A stretch of 64,000 nucleotides of DNA from Helicobacter sp. MIT 99-5507 (GTDB lineage Bacteria > Campylobacterota > Campylobacteria > Campylobacterales > Helicobacteraceae): NCBI RefSeq assembly GCF_003364295.1, contig NZ_NXLO01000003.1, positions 1 to 64,000 on the forward strand, given 5' to 3'. The notes beneath the pieces were generated by a model. It searched no databases and was not told the origin of the DNA. It was given only the letters and a program-made list of their open reading frames with translations. This document shows positions 39,545 through 49,028 of the stretch, in pieces (position 1 is the first letter of the stretch; each line of letters begins with the position of its first letter). The translations under genes were made by a program, and so were the position numbers.

Positions 39545-40165
39545 TTATCCCCTTATATTATTTACTAAATTGTCAAATACAGCTTTTTCACACACAACAG
39601 CTCTAAATGCAGCTATCAAATAAGCATTTACTTCATTTTCTTCGACAACATAACAATCTTTTAGATTCCTAAATGCAAGAAAAGTATTATCATTAATATT
39701 TTTTACAACAAACAATACACTTTTTTCATTTAGCTTTTTAAATATAGAAGATGCATCTTTTGTTTTACCACTAGCAATATCGATAGAATCTACAATGTAA
39801 AGTTTATCTAAAGATGCTTTTTGATTAAGTGCATATTCTAATGCTAATCTTTTTTGTTTTTTGTTTATCTTAATATCATAATTTCGATTATTTTGAGGAC
39901 CATGAGCAACACCACCACCAACAAATACAGGTGATGTAATGCTTCCTGCTCTTGCTCTTCCGCCGCCTTTTTGACTCCAAGGTTTTTTACCACCACCGCT
40001 TACTTCGCCTCTAGTTTTTGCTTTTGCAGAATTATTTCTTAATGATGCAAGATATGATTTTACATATAAATATAAATTATGCTCTTTAACTTCTGCATAT
40101 TTTTCTGGAAGAGATATATCTGTTTTTTTCTCAAATTGTTCATTTAATACAATAGCTTTACTCAT
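39545..40165 (-). CDS. rplD: 50S ribosomal protein L4
   Basis: 206 residues; the extended loop [20 protein letters not shown] reaches the exit tunnel. In E. coli L4 also represses the S10 operon. Overlaps rplC by four bases. Confidence 0.96.
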   Translation of the reverse strand: MSKAIVLNEQFEKKTDISLPEKYAEVKEHNLYLYVKSYLASLRNNSAKAKTRGEVSGGGKKPWSQKGGGRARAGSITSPVFVGGGVAHGPQNNRNYDIKINKKQKRLALEYALNQKASLDKLYIVDSIDIASGKTKDASSIFKKLNEKSVLFVVKNINDNTFLAFRNLKDCYVVEENEVNAYLIAAFRAVVCEKAVFDNLVNNIRG

Positions 40166-40755
40166 TTTACAACCTTTATTCGTCCATAGATTCCATTGTA
40201 TCCCGGAACTGAACCTTTTAATACTAACACTGAATTAGCTTTATCAAATGATAATATTTCATTTTGCGTAGTAACTAGCTCATCACCATAATGTCCAGAC
40301 ATTTTTTTACCTTTTTGAACTCTTCCTGGCCACTCTCTATTACCTATTGATCCTGGAGCTCTGTGGAATCTAGAACCATGTGCTGCTGGACCACCTTGAA
40401 AATTCCATCTTTTCATAACACCAGAAAAGCCTCTACCCTTTGTTTTTAATGATACCTTAACCCTTTTTGCGTTTTCTAATATACTTAAATCTAAATTTCC
40501 AACTTCTGTATTAGTAACTTTTATTGTTGCAAAATTATTAAATTCTCTTGTTATATTGTATTTTTTTTGCTGACCTAAAATTGGTTTATTGACAAACTTC
40601 CCTTGTTTATAAGCGACTATCGCTTTACCGCTACCTAATAATTCACATACTTTTGTATCAATGATTTTAAGTAGAGTTACGGCAATACTACTTGTGCCTA
40701 TTGTCCTACTCATGCCTATTTTTTCTACTAAAAATTCTGCTTGCAAAAATTCCAT
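40162..40755 (-). CDS. rplC: 50S ribosomal protein L3
   Basis: 197 residues; [23 protein letters not shown] and [22 protein letters not shown] form the loop that approaches the peptidyl transferase centre. Confidence 0.97.
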   Translation of the reverse strand: MEFLQAEFLVEKIGMSRTIGTSSIAVTLLKIIDTKVCELLGSGKAIVAYKQGKFVNKPILGQQKKYNITREFNNFATIKVTNTEVGNLDLSILENAKRVKVSLKTKGRGFSGVMKRWNFQGGPAAHGSRFHRAPGSIGNREWPGRVQKGKKMSGHYGDELVTTQNEILSFDKANSVLVLKGSVPGYNGIYGRIKVVK

Positions 40756-40766
40756 TTGACTATTCC

Positions 40767-41075
40767 TTAATTTATAAATGTAACTTCTACTTCTACTTCT
40801 GGTGCTAAATCAAGCCCCATTAGACTATCAACAGTTTCTGGAGTGGCAGACATGATATCTATTATCCTACTATGGATTCTCATTTCAAACTGCTCTCTAG
40901 AATCCTTATTTACATGCGGTGAGCGTAAAACCGTGTATTTTCTCTTTCTTGTAGGAAGTGGAACTGGTCCAATTATCTCTGAACCTGTCCTCTTTGCTGT
41001 TTCAACAATCGAAGAAACTGACCTATCTAACACCCTATGGTCATAAGCCTTTAGTTTAAGTCTCATTTTTTCCAT
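40767..41075 (-). CDS. rpsJ: 30S ribosomal protein S10
   Basis: First gene of the ribosomal operon. From ATG 41075 the 102-residue protein begins [20 protein letters not shown] and includes [25 protein letters not shown] lies nine bases upstream. A longer frame to 41114 has no family resemblance. Confidence 0.97.
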   Translation of the reverse strand: MEKMRLKLKAYDHRVLDRSVSSIVETAKRTGSEIIGPVPLPTRKRKYTVLRSPHVNKDSREQFEMRIHSRIIDIMSATPETVDSLMGLDLAPEVEVEVTFIN

Positions 41076-41115
41076 GTTTATTATTTCCTTAAAATTTAGG
41101 TATATAGAATACACA

Positions 41116-41133
41116 AAGCAAAAAATTGCTTTT
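41116..41133 (-). repeat. hairpin in the S10 operon leader
   Basis: AAAGCAA and TTGCTTT form a 7-bp stem around AAAA, between the candidate S10 promoter and rpsJ, so it would lie in the 5' untranslated RNA. A regulatory role is possible by analogy with L4 control in E. coli but not shown. Confidence 0.35.
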
Positions 41134-41153
41134 AGTTTTAAAATAAAGGCAAA

Positions 41154-41183
41154 ATTCTATAATAAAATAATGAAGTTAGTCAA
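41154..41183 (-). promoter_or_regulatory. candidate S10 operon promoter
   Basis: On the minus strand TTGACT is followed 18 bases later by TAGAAT (TATAGA at 16), about 80 bases before rpsJ. It is the best -35/-10 pair I found in the window and sits at the head of the ribosomal operon. Confidence 0.6.
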
Positions 41184-41261
41184 TACATTTTACTATAAAT
41201 AGGGAAATATAATAAATTTTATTTCCTTATAAAAAGGATAATAAGCTCTTAAAGATAAAAT

Positions 41262-42095
41262 TTATTTCTCTTGAAATTCCCTAATCTTATTTTCAACACT
41301 ATTAATAATCCAATCAGGAGTAGAAGCTCCAGCAGTAATTCCACATTTTTGTTTGCCTACAAACCATTCTTTTTGCAATTCATTTTCATCTTCGATACAA
41401 TAACTATCCTTGCAGTAGTTAAGCGATATATTTAGCAATTGCTTTGTATTTGAACTTTGTTTTCCACCAACAACAATAACTACATCAGAATCTATAGCCA
41501 ACTCTTTTACTGCTTCTTGATTTGCAAATGTAGCATTACAAATAGTATTAAATACTCTTACTTCAGAGCATATTTCTATTAAATAATTTGCAATTTCTAA
41601 AAACTTTGATAGATTTTTTGTTGTTTGTGAGACTAATGCAACTTTATTTTTTATGATATTAATATCAATATGGTCTTTATCTAATACCACTTGATATGCT
41701 TTAGTGCAATAACTTGCAACACCTTTTACTTCTGGGTGATCTTTATCTCCAAAAATAATTATATGATATCCTTCATCACTCATTTGCTCACAAATTTTTT
41801 GAGGTTTTGTTACAAATGGACAAGTAGCATCAATGATATTTACATTTGATTGTTTCAATCTCTCTAAATCATTTTTTTGGATTCCATGTGTTCTAATTAT
41901 CACATTTGAATTTTCTTTAATATTATCCAAATTGGTTTCTACATGGACATTGAAATTTACTTTTAGTCTATCGATTTCTTTTTGATTATGTATCAAAGGA
42001 CCGATTGTAATTGCATTTTTATTTTGTTCAGCAAGCTTGATTGCTCTTTTTACACCAAAACAGAATCCATATTCATTTGCTCTTTTTATTTGCAC
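41262..42095 (-). CDS. ispH: 4-hydroxy-3-methylbut-2-enyl diphosphate reductase
   Basis: Last MEP-pathway enzyme, making IPP and DMAPP with a 4Fe-4S cluster. Three cluster cysteines are seen in GFCFGVKRAI, DATCPFVTKPQ and TICNATFANQEA. HGIQK and VGGKQSSNTKQL are family motifs. 277 residues, complete. The neighbours pheS-pheT-aroA-ispH are ordered as in H. pylori. Confidence 0.95.
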   Translation of the reverse strand: MQIKRANEYGFCFGVKRAIKLAEQNKNAITIGPLIHNQKEIDRLKVNFNVHVETNLDNIKENSNVIIRTHGIQKNDLERLKQSNVNIIDATCPFVTKPQKICEQMSDEGYHIIIFGDKDHPEVKGVASYCTKAYQVVLDKDHIDINIIKNKVALVSQTTKNLSKFLEIANYLIEICSEVRVFNTICNATFANQEAVKELAIDSDVVIVVGGKQSSNTKQLLNISLNYCKDSYCIEDENELQKEWFVGKQKCGITAGASTPDWIINSVENKIREFQEK

Positions 42096-42098
42096 TTT

Positions 42099-43439
42099 TT
42101 ACCTACTTAAACTATTTTTTATTGTTGTGATATTTTTGATAATATCTAAGAAATTTGGAAATGATACATCAATACAAGCAGAATCTTCTACAATCACTCC
42201 ATATAAGATTCCAAGTATCGCAAAACTCATAGCAATTCTATGATCGCCATAGCTATTTATGGTTGGTATTTTTTTCTTCAAATTTATACCACCTTCAATA
42301 ATAAATCCATCTTCTAATTCTTCACATCTAACACCAAATGATTTTAACCCCTCTAATGTCGCTTTTATCCTATCGCTTTCTTTAAATCGCAATTCTTTGG
42401 CATTTGTTATCTTGCTGCTACCTTTTGCACAAGCAAAAGCAATAGCCAAAGCTGGAATCTCATCTATAAGCCATGATATATTAGAATCTACACTAATGGC
42501 ATTAAGCTCATTATTTTTGATGGTAATATCGCCTATATCTTCATATTCACTATTTTTTATTTCTATTTTTATATCAACTCCCATTTTTTGCAATACAAAA
42601 AATGCTTCGATTCTCGTTGGATTTAATAATACATCTTTTAAAACAACTTTAGCATTTTTTGTGATAGCTGCAAGAATAGCAAAATAAAATGCACTTGAAG
42701 GGTCAGCTGGGATTGTAATATCAAGTGGATTTAGTGGCTCTTTATTTGAATTTATTATTATTTCATTATCATTTATTTTCAAATCTGCGCCCATTCCAAG
42801 AAACATTCTCTCTGTATGGTCCCTGCTTTTTGAGATTTCACTAAATTTACTAATGCCTTGTATTTGCAATGCTGATAAAATCATAGCACTTTTTACTTGT
42901 GCTGATGATATAAGACTATGATATGTAAATGGATTTAGTGTTGCGCCATTTATACAAATAGGAGCAAGGGTATTATTGCATCTTGCAGAGATATTTGCAC
43001 CGATACTATTTAGTGGCTCAATAATTCGCTTCATTGGTCTAGAATTTAGATATTTATCACCACTTAGGATAAAATTTCCTTTATTTGGTGCAAGTAATCC
43101 TATATAAAGTCTCATTGCTGTGCCTGCATTGCCACAATAAAGAATATCTATAGGTTCATTTATACCATTTGTTGGACTAAAATATAATTCCTTGCTATTT
43201 TTGATGGATTCTATATTATTTATATTTCCATTAGAATCTTTTACTTCTAGCCCAAGCTGCATGGCTATTTTTAAAGTATCAAGTGTATCTTCACCAAAAA
43301 GATAATTTCTAACTCTACTTTGTTTATTGCTAAAAAAAGAAAATATAGCACTGCGATGCGATATAGATTTATCTGGAGCAATAGAATCTATGCATAAATC
43401 TATATTATTTACAATAGGTAAAATCTCTGTTTTTCTCAT
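42099..43439 (-). CDS. aroA: 3-phosphoshikimate 1-carboxyvinyltransferase (EPSP synthase)
   Basis: Sixth step of the shikimate pathway. 446 residues; APDKSISHRSAIFS (shikimate-3-P site), LYCGNAGTAMRLYIGLLA (PEP site, with alanine in the GNAGTA motif), SSAQVKSAMILSAL and RFKESDRI near the C-terminus. It overlaps pheT by four bases and precedes ispH by three. Confidence 0.94.
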   Translation of the reverse strand: MRKTEILPIVNNIDLCIDSIAPDKSISHRSAIFSFFSNKQSRVRNYLFGEDTLDTLKIAMQLGLEVKDSNGNINNIESIKNSKELYFSPTNGINEPIDILYCGNAGTAMRLYIGLLAPNKGNFILSGDKYLNSRPMKRIIEPLNSIGANISARCNNTLAPICINGATLNPFTYHSLISSAQVKSAMILSALQIQGISKFSEISKSRDHTERMFLGMGADLKINDNEIIINSNKEPLNPLDITIPADPSSAFYFAILAAITKNAKVVLKDVLLNPTRIEAFFVLQKMGVDIKIEIKNSEYEDIGDITIKNNELNAISVDSNISWLIDEIPALAIAFACAKGSSKITNAKELRFKESDRIKATLEGLKSFGVRCEELEDGFIIEGGINLKKKIPTINSYGDHRIAMSFAILGILYGVIVEDSACIDVSFPNFLDIIKNITTIKNSLSR

Positions 43440-45784
43440 CTAAGTATTGCCCCAAACTTGGATGATAAGAGTTCAACAATATTATCAATCTTTAAATCAT
43501 CTTCACTAAGTGTTTTATTCATTGATTGAAATGTAATCCTAAAACTCAAACTCACCTTGTCTCCGAGCTCATCACTTTTATACAAATCAAGTGGAATGAT
43601 AGATTTTATATCAGGAAAATTTTGGCTAAGAATCTCTTTTTTAATCTCTCCAAATTCTATATTTTTATCAAGCAATATTGTAATATCTCTTTGAGATGCT
43701 TGGAATCTAGAAAACTCACTAAATACAGGAATCTTAATAATTTCAAACAATTTATCAAAACAAATCTCACAAATAAATGTATCTTCGCTTATATCTAGCT
43801 TGTTTGAAATAAATGGATTTAACTTTCCTATTAATCCTATTTCTTTGCCATCTTTTATAATTGTTGCACAAATATTTTTGTGATATATCATATTTGCACT
43901 ACTAGATTCTAAAGTAAATTTACCAACTATATCGCTTATTACACTTGCAAAACTATAAAAATCCCATATTTCACCTTTTGGATTTGGATATACAGAATCT
44001 AGTCTATTTCCACTCACTACAAAAGCTAAAGATGAACTTTCTTCTCTTTTTTTATTATAAATACTTCCTATTTCAAATAATCTAATTGTGTTGTAGCCAT
44101 AATTTTTGTTTCTTGCTACGCTATCAAGCATAGCAGGCAATAGTGAGCTTCTAAGAGTGTTCAAATCACTTGTAATTGGATTTGTTATATCAAGATTGGA
44201 TTCTAAAACCTCATATCCATAAGATTGTAAAATCTCTTTTTTATAAAATACATAATGCAAACATTCAAAAAACCTATTTGCTATCGCCTTACTTGCAATA
44301 AATCGCTTAGATTTATATAAATGATAATTGTTATCTACACTATTACACTGGATAAATTTCTGTGGTATAGATTTGATTTTATCAATACCTCTAAGTCTTA
44401 GGATTTCTTCTGCAACATCTTGTAAAGTATGAATATCTTGTCTATATAAAGGTGGATTGATAGCAATAAAACTATCATCTGCAGCAGAATTGATAACAAA
44501 TTCCATTTTCTTTAATAAATCTGTAATCTCTTCATGTTTTATTTTATTGCCTATAATATTTCTAATATCTTCAAAGCTACAATCAATCCTTATGATAGGG
44601 TAATCTTGAATAATATCTTGAGTTGATGAATAAATCACACTAAGAGACATATCACTTAAAAGATTGCATAAAAATTCCATGCCTTCTTTTATCAGTGGAG
44701 AGCTTCCTCTTTTGCTTAAATATAATATTTTTGAATCAGATTCTATTTTATTATTAAATACTACTTCTGATATATAATTTGCTGGTATAAAGCTTGTTTC
44801 AAATACTGCAATCCTAGAATCTTGATTTGCATAGCTTTTGTCATTGCTTTCAATTCCAATATCATATAGTTTATTGTCATAATAATATACACTCTCAATG
44901 CCATTAGAATCTTTCTTTATATGTATATGAATCTTTTTATTATCATTTGAAATCTTACTATCATAAGAATCAAATTTATAAGCATTGATTATTACACCTG
45001 TCATATAGGTAGTAAATGCTAATAGATTCTGCAATGCATCATCTTTTAGATTATCACAAATTGCAAGTGAAATCTGCGTGGTTATATCAACATTTATTTT
45101 ATCTAGCTCTGCGACTTTATAACAAAGCGATGATTGCATGGTATTATCAAATGATACATTTAAGATTCTGCCAATTCCTGGAGTAATCTCATTTTTTATT
45201 TCTTTTTCTTTCTCTATATTTAGCTTTAAATTAAGTGCGGCTGCTAAATCTCTTGCAATACCTATCAAGCTAAGCCAATCACCTCTATTTGGCGTGACCC
45301 CAACCTCAAATACAACATCATTAAATAAAGGATATTCACAAATTTCTTTTCCAAGCTCTAATTCTCCAATGCTAGAATCTAAAACTAAGATTCCATCATT
45401 TACTTTTGGCATTCCAAGTTCTGTGCTAGAACATATCATACCACAGCTATCTACGCCTCTTAAATTACTTTTTTTAATCTCTAATTTATCTAATTTTGCA
45501 CCAATTAATGCAACGCTTACATATTGACCTTTTGCTACATTTTTTGCACCACAGACAATTTGAAGCACCTCGCTTCCAATATCTACTTTACAAATATTTA
45601 ATTTATCTGCATCAGGATGCTTTATCTTTTCGACTACAAGACCAACAACAACATTATTTGGAACTCTTAATATTTGCTTATCTTCTACTTCCAAACCTAT
45701 ATCATTTAAAGTTTTACATAGAATCTCATCATTTATCTTAGAAATATCAATAAATCTTGATATCAAATTTCTGCTAAATTTCAT
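43436..45784 (-). CDS. pheT: phenylalanyl-tRNA synthetase beta subunit
   Basis: Editing and tRNA-binding subunit. 782 residues: N-terminal EMAP-like tRNA-binding domain (VVGLVVEKIKHPDADKLNICKV), B1 region VTPNRGDWLSLIGIARDLAA, B5 domain YRQDIHTLQDVAEEILRL, and the C-terminal anticodon-binding FDX domain with FSRFQASQRDITIL. Its ATG overlaps the pheS stop by one base. Confidence 0.95.
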   Translation of the reverse strand: MKFSRNLISRFIDISKINDEILCKTLNDIGLEVEDKQILRVPNNVVVGLVVEKIKHPDADKLNICKVDIGSEVLQIVCGAKNVAKGQYVSVALIGAKLDKLEIKKSNLRGVDSCGMICSSTELGMPKVNDGILVLDSSIGELELGKEICEYPLFNDVVFEVGVTPNRGDWLSLIGIARDLAAALNLKLNIEKEKEIKNEITPGIGRILNVSFDNTMQSSLCYKVAELDKINVDITTQISLAICDNLKDDALQNLLAFTTYMTGVIINAYKFDSYDSKISNDNKKIHIHIKKDSNGIESVYYYDNKLYDIGIESNDKSYANQDSRIAVFETSFIPANYISEVVFNNKIESDSKILYLSKRGSSPLIKEGMEFLCNLLSDMSLSVIYSSTQDIIQDYPIIRIDCSFEDIRNIIGNKIKHEEITDLLKKMEFVINSAADDSFIAINPPLYRQDIHTLQDVAEEILRLRGIDKIKSIPQKFIQCNSVDNNYHLYKSKRFIASKAIANRFFECLHYVFYKKEILQSYGYEVLESNLDITNPITSDLNTLRSSLLPAMLDSVARNKNYGYNTIRLFEIGSIYNKKREESSSLAFVVSGNRLDSVYPNPKGEIWDFYSFASVISDIVGKFTLESSSANMIYHKNICATIIKDGKEIGLIGKLNPFISNKLDISEDTFICEICFDKLFEIIKIPVFSEFSRFQASQRDITILLDKNIEFGEIKKEILSQNFPDIKSIIPLDLYKSDELGDKVSLSFRITFQSMNKTLSEDDLKIDNIVELLSSKFGAILR

Positions 45785-46782
45785 TAAAACTGCTCCAATA
45801 ATCTTAAGTCTGTTTCAAAAAATGATCTTAAATCATTCACTCCATAACTTAGCATTGCAAAACGTTCCACTCCAAGACCAAAGGCATATCCACTTACATC
45901 TTTAAGTCCAACTGCCTTAAATACATTATTATCTACAACGCCACATCCTAGCACTTCAAGCCAACCTGTATTTGAACATACTCTACAACCTGCACCTTTA
46001 CAAAATACACAGCTAATATCCACTTCAGCACTTGGTTCAGTAAATGGAAAAAAGCTAGAGCGGAATCTAATCTTGATATCTCCAAACATATAAGTTAAAA
46101 AATCTTCTAATATGTATTTTAAGTTTGCAAAATTGACTTCTTTATCTTTATCTACAACAAGTGCTTCAACTTGATGAAACATAGGCGAATGCGTCATATC
46201 ATAATCTCGCCTAAATACAGCACCTGGGCTTATTATCCTAATTGGCAATTTTCCTTCTTCCATTGTTCGAATCTGCACAGGTGAAGTATGCGGACGAAGT
46301 AGCATAGAATCATTAAAATAAAATGTATCTTGCATATCTCTTGCAGGATGAAACTTTGGAAGATTTAGCGCCTCAAAACTATGAAAATCATCTTCTACTA
46401 GCGGACCATATTTCAAAGAAAAATCCATGCCAACAAAATAATCAATAATCTTATCAAATATGATATTTATAGGATGTCCATACATAGGAGATAAACTAGA
46501 GTTAAACAAACTCACATCTATTTTTTGAGATTCTATTTTTTGATTTAATTCAAATTCTTCTAATTCGCTTTTTTTAGTAGTTAGTATAGATTCTATTTTT
46601 TGCTTAATATCATTTAACTCTTTTGCCACCTGTTTTTTAGAATCATCGCTAATATTTTTTAGATTACTAAATTCATTTGTAAGAAGTCCTTTTTTTCCAA
46701 ATACCTTTAATCGTAATAATTCTAAATCTTTAGTTTGGCTACACTTGCTTATTTCATTTAGTATTTCATTTAACCATTCCAA
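45784..46782 (-). CDS. pheS: phenylalanyl-tRNA synthetase alpha subunit
   Basis: Catalytic class II subunit. 332 residues: N-terminal coiled coil (residues about 30-90) and motif 2/3 region with [51 protein letters not shown]-type end ([14 protein letters not shown]). First gene of pheS-pheT-aroA-ispH. Confidence 0.96.
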   Translation of the reverse strand: MEWLNEILNEISKCSQTKDLELLRLKVFGKKGLLTNEFSNLKNISDDSKKQVAKELNDIKQKIESILTTKKSELEEFELNQKIESQKIDVSLFNSSLSPMYGHPINIIFDKIIDYFVGMDFSLKYGPLVEDDFHSFEALNLPKFHPARDMQDTFYFNDSMLLRPHTSPVQIRTMEEGKLPIRIISPGAVFRRDYDMTHSPMFHQVEALVVDKDKEVNFANLKYILEDFLTYMFGDIKIRFRSSFFPFTEPSAEVDISCVFCKGAGCRVCSNTGWLEVLGCGVVDNNVFKAVGLKDVSGYAFGLGVERFAMLSYGVNDLRSFFETDLRLLEQF

Positions 46783-46904
46783 TACAAAAACCTTAAATAT
46801 AATTTTTTATAGTTTATAATTGTATTCAAATTTTGTTTAATTATTTGGTAATTTTATTTTTAAATGCAAGTTTTATACATGTATTTATGATTTATTAAAC
46901 TTAA

Positions 46905-46910
46905 TATTAT
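46905..46910 (+). promoter_or_regulatory. candidate -10 box upstream of the secreted repeat protein
   Basis: TATTAT (overlapping TATAGAAT) lies 46 bases before ATG 46957 in the divergent pheS gap; CAAGGAT precedes the ATG as a ribosome site. Confidence 0.35.
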
Positions 46911-46956
46911 AGAATTCAGCCCATAGATTCCAATCTAAAGTAACAAGGATAGGCAA

Positions 46957-47562
46957 ATGATATTTAAACCTTTTAGAATCTTTATTTTTATTGCAGCATT
47001 GATTGCAAATATGTATGCTTTTAATTTTGACTTTGTGGATGCTAGAAAAAAAGGTTATAGCGATAAAGAAATATTAGATTATGTATCTAAAAATTTTAAT
47101 CAATATGATATAGCAAGTGTTAGACAGGCAGGACTTAGCGATAAAGAAATAGTAGATTTTTTTATACAAAGAGATTCTGTAAATTCACAATTAGCAGATT
47201 TATCAAAAGGAAATTTCAATAAAATACAGCCAAGCAGAATCAGGGTATATCCAGAAGAAATATCTTCTAGGTTAGCACTTGGTTGCATGATATATACAGG
47301 AAAAATCAAACAACAAAATGATGGTTGGAGTCATATAGCAAAACTCACAGATTTTGCAATAGCAATATATACAGCTGCTTATTTAAAAGAAGCAAATTAT
47401 TTTGATATCAATAAAAGCGAAGGTGTTAGCCTAAAAAATATATGCGCAACTTGGATTGATAAATTGCAAACAAAAGATGAAATAAGCAAATTATACGCAT
47501 TATCATTAGTAAATGAAATAAATAAATTAGTAAAACAAAAAAAATCTCTTATTTTAGATTAA
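46957..47562 (+). CDS. secreted protein with GYSDKEI-type repeats, function unknown
   Basis: A 201-residue protein with an N-terminal signal or anchor (PFRIFIFIAALIANMYAF). Two similar 20-residue units follow: ARKKGYSDKEILDYVSKNF and VRQAGLSDKEIVDFFIQRD, a repeat type common in small periplasmic or membrane-linked proteins. The C-terminal half is probably helical, with one cysteine in GCMIYTG. I do not recognise a function. It is followed 33 bases later by the porin gene and may be cotranscribed with it. Confidence 0.65.
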   Translation: MIFKPFRIFIFIAALIANMYAFNFDFVDARKKGYSDKEILDYVSKNFNQYDIASVRQAGLSDKEIVDFFIQRDSVNSQLADLSKGNFNKIQPSRIRVYPEEISSRLALGCMIYTGKIKQQNDGWSHIAKLTDFAIAIYTAAYLKEANYFDINKSEGVSLKNICATWIDKLQTKDEISKLYALSLVNEINKLVKQKKSLILD

Positions 47563-47595
47563 AACAAATTAAATTCTATTAAGTAAGGAAAAAAT

Positions 47596-48885
47596 ATGAA
47601 ATATATAATATTTAGCATTATTGCTTCTATGGCACTAAATGCACACGAATCAAACATAAAACAAGATGTGCAAGGTACGCAATCTTTAGAAAATCTACTC
47701 TTGCTCCCACCACTAACACTAGATAGTATAGAAAATAATGATACAAAAGAAAATGAGAATAAAGATAGCACAAAACAATATGGTTTTGCTGGACATGTTG
47801 GTCTTTTTAATAAAACAAATCTAGGAAAAACAAAAGATAATTATAATGCCTTTAGTGCGTCACTAGATCTTACATATAGTTTGCAAAATACACTATTTTT
47901 TGGTCTTGGCATACATATTATCACCCCTCTTTATGAATATCCAAAATACAATGCTATTAATAATTATATAGATACAAGATTCCTCACAAATAAAGCATAT
48001 ATAAATTATAAAGTGGATAATTTTTTTGATGTAACAGCGGGTAGATATCATGAGGATAGAGATTGGCTAAAGCATTATGTGCAAGGCGTTAGCATTGATG
48101 CGCAATATAATTCATTTGAAGTGTGGGCAAATTTTGTTGATGAGCAAGCTCATGCAAATAGAGAACATGTAAGTAATTTTGATATATATAAAAATGCATA
48201 TAATGATGAATTTTTATGGGCAGCTGGGCTTAATGTAAATATTCCATATATAACAATAGCACCTTATTATTATGCTATGAATAAATTCTTTTGGAGTGTG
48301 GGTGGAAAGGTAGAATCTAAATTAGTAAAAAAAGAAGGTTTTAGCTATGTTACGACATTGCATTATACATATTTAAATTCAAAGACAAATAACATAACAA
48401 ACGATCACTCTCATGATCATTCACATTCAAATTTAGCTGGGGATAGCTCTATAATATGGTTTGATCAAGAAATAAATTATTCATTTAACAATGGCTCATT
48501 ATTATTTGGTGGTGGTTACATGCAAGTATGGAAATCATATTTTGAATTGGCAAGTATGGGGAATATGTCAAGATTTGAAACACATAGCCATCAAGAATAT
48601 GATGTAATAGAACCTGGTGGAATTGATAATGGAATAAATACTTCAAATATGTTTAATGCAAATACAAGAACATTTTATGGATTTGTTGGCACAGAAATAA
48701 ACAAAGTCGCTCTAATGGCACTTCTTAGAAATTCTAAAGGAGATGGAATAACTCAAAATTCTTATTCACTAGGTTTTAGGTGGAATGTCACACTTGGAGT
48801 AAATATTGGTGGAATTGGTGCTTATATGATTGAAAACAAAAGAAATCTAAGCTTTTTAAAAGGATATGTAGAATTTAGAATCTAG
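47596..48885 (+). CDS. Hof/OprD-like outer-membrane porin with histidine-rich stretch
   Basis: Predicted beta-barrel of 429 residues. Signal peptide MKYIIFSIIASMALNAHES; a polar acidic segment follows (about 45-62), then strands. DVTAGRYHEDRDWLKHYVQGVSID matches the region in Hof/OprD porins after the third loop. The last strand ends GYVEFRI. A histidine-rich run NDHSHDHSHSN (about 269-279) and HSHQEYD further on may bind divalent metal in a surface loop. Substrate is unknown; metal uptake is inference. Confidence 0.75.
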   Translation: MKYIIFSIIASMALNAHESNIKQDVQGTQSLENLLLLPPLTLDSIENNDTKENENKDSTKQYGFAGHVGLFNKTNLGKTKDNYNAFSASLDLTYSLQNTLFFGLGIHIITPLYEYPKYNAINNYIDTRFLTNKAYINYKVDNFFDVTAGRYHEDRDWLKHYVQGVSIDAQYNSFEVWANFVDEQAHANREHVSNFDIYKNAYNDEFLWAAGLNVNIPYITIAPYYYAMNKFFWSVGGKVESKLVKKEGFSYVTTLHYTYLNSKTNNITNDHSHDHSHSNLAGDSSIIWFDQEINYSFNNGSLLFGGGYMQVWKSYFELASMGNMSRFETHSHQEYDVIEPGGIDNGINTSNMFNANTRTFYGFVGTEINKVALMALLRNSKGDGITQNSYSLGFRWNVTLGVNIGGIGAYMIENKRNLSFLKGYVEFRI

Positions 48886-49001
48886 CCTTTTAGATTGGTT
48901 AAATATTTATTCTAAATACTTTTTTACTTATGCACTAAAAAAATATTATTTGTAATATTTTGGAGTTAAATTTATTTTTTCTATAAAAGAAGAAGTTATC
49001 A

Positions 49002-49028
49002 ATATCTAGATTCTTAGAATCTAGATAT
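49002..49028. terminator. perfect inverted repeat at the 3' end of the ankyrin gene
   Basis: ATATCTAGATTCT and its exact complement are separated by one base. The structure contains one AGATTCT and one AGAATCT and spans the ankyrin stop codon, between convergent porin and ankyrin genes. A hairpin would need to leave a few central bases unpaired. Terminator role is inferred from place. Confidence 0.55.
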
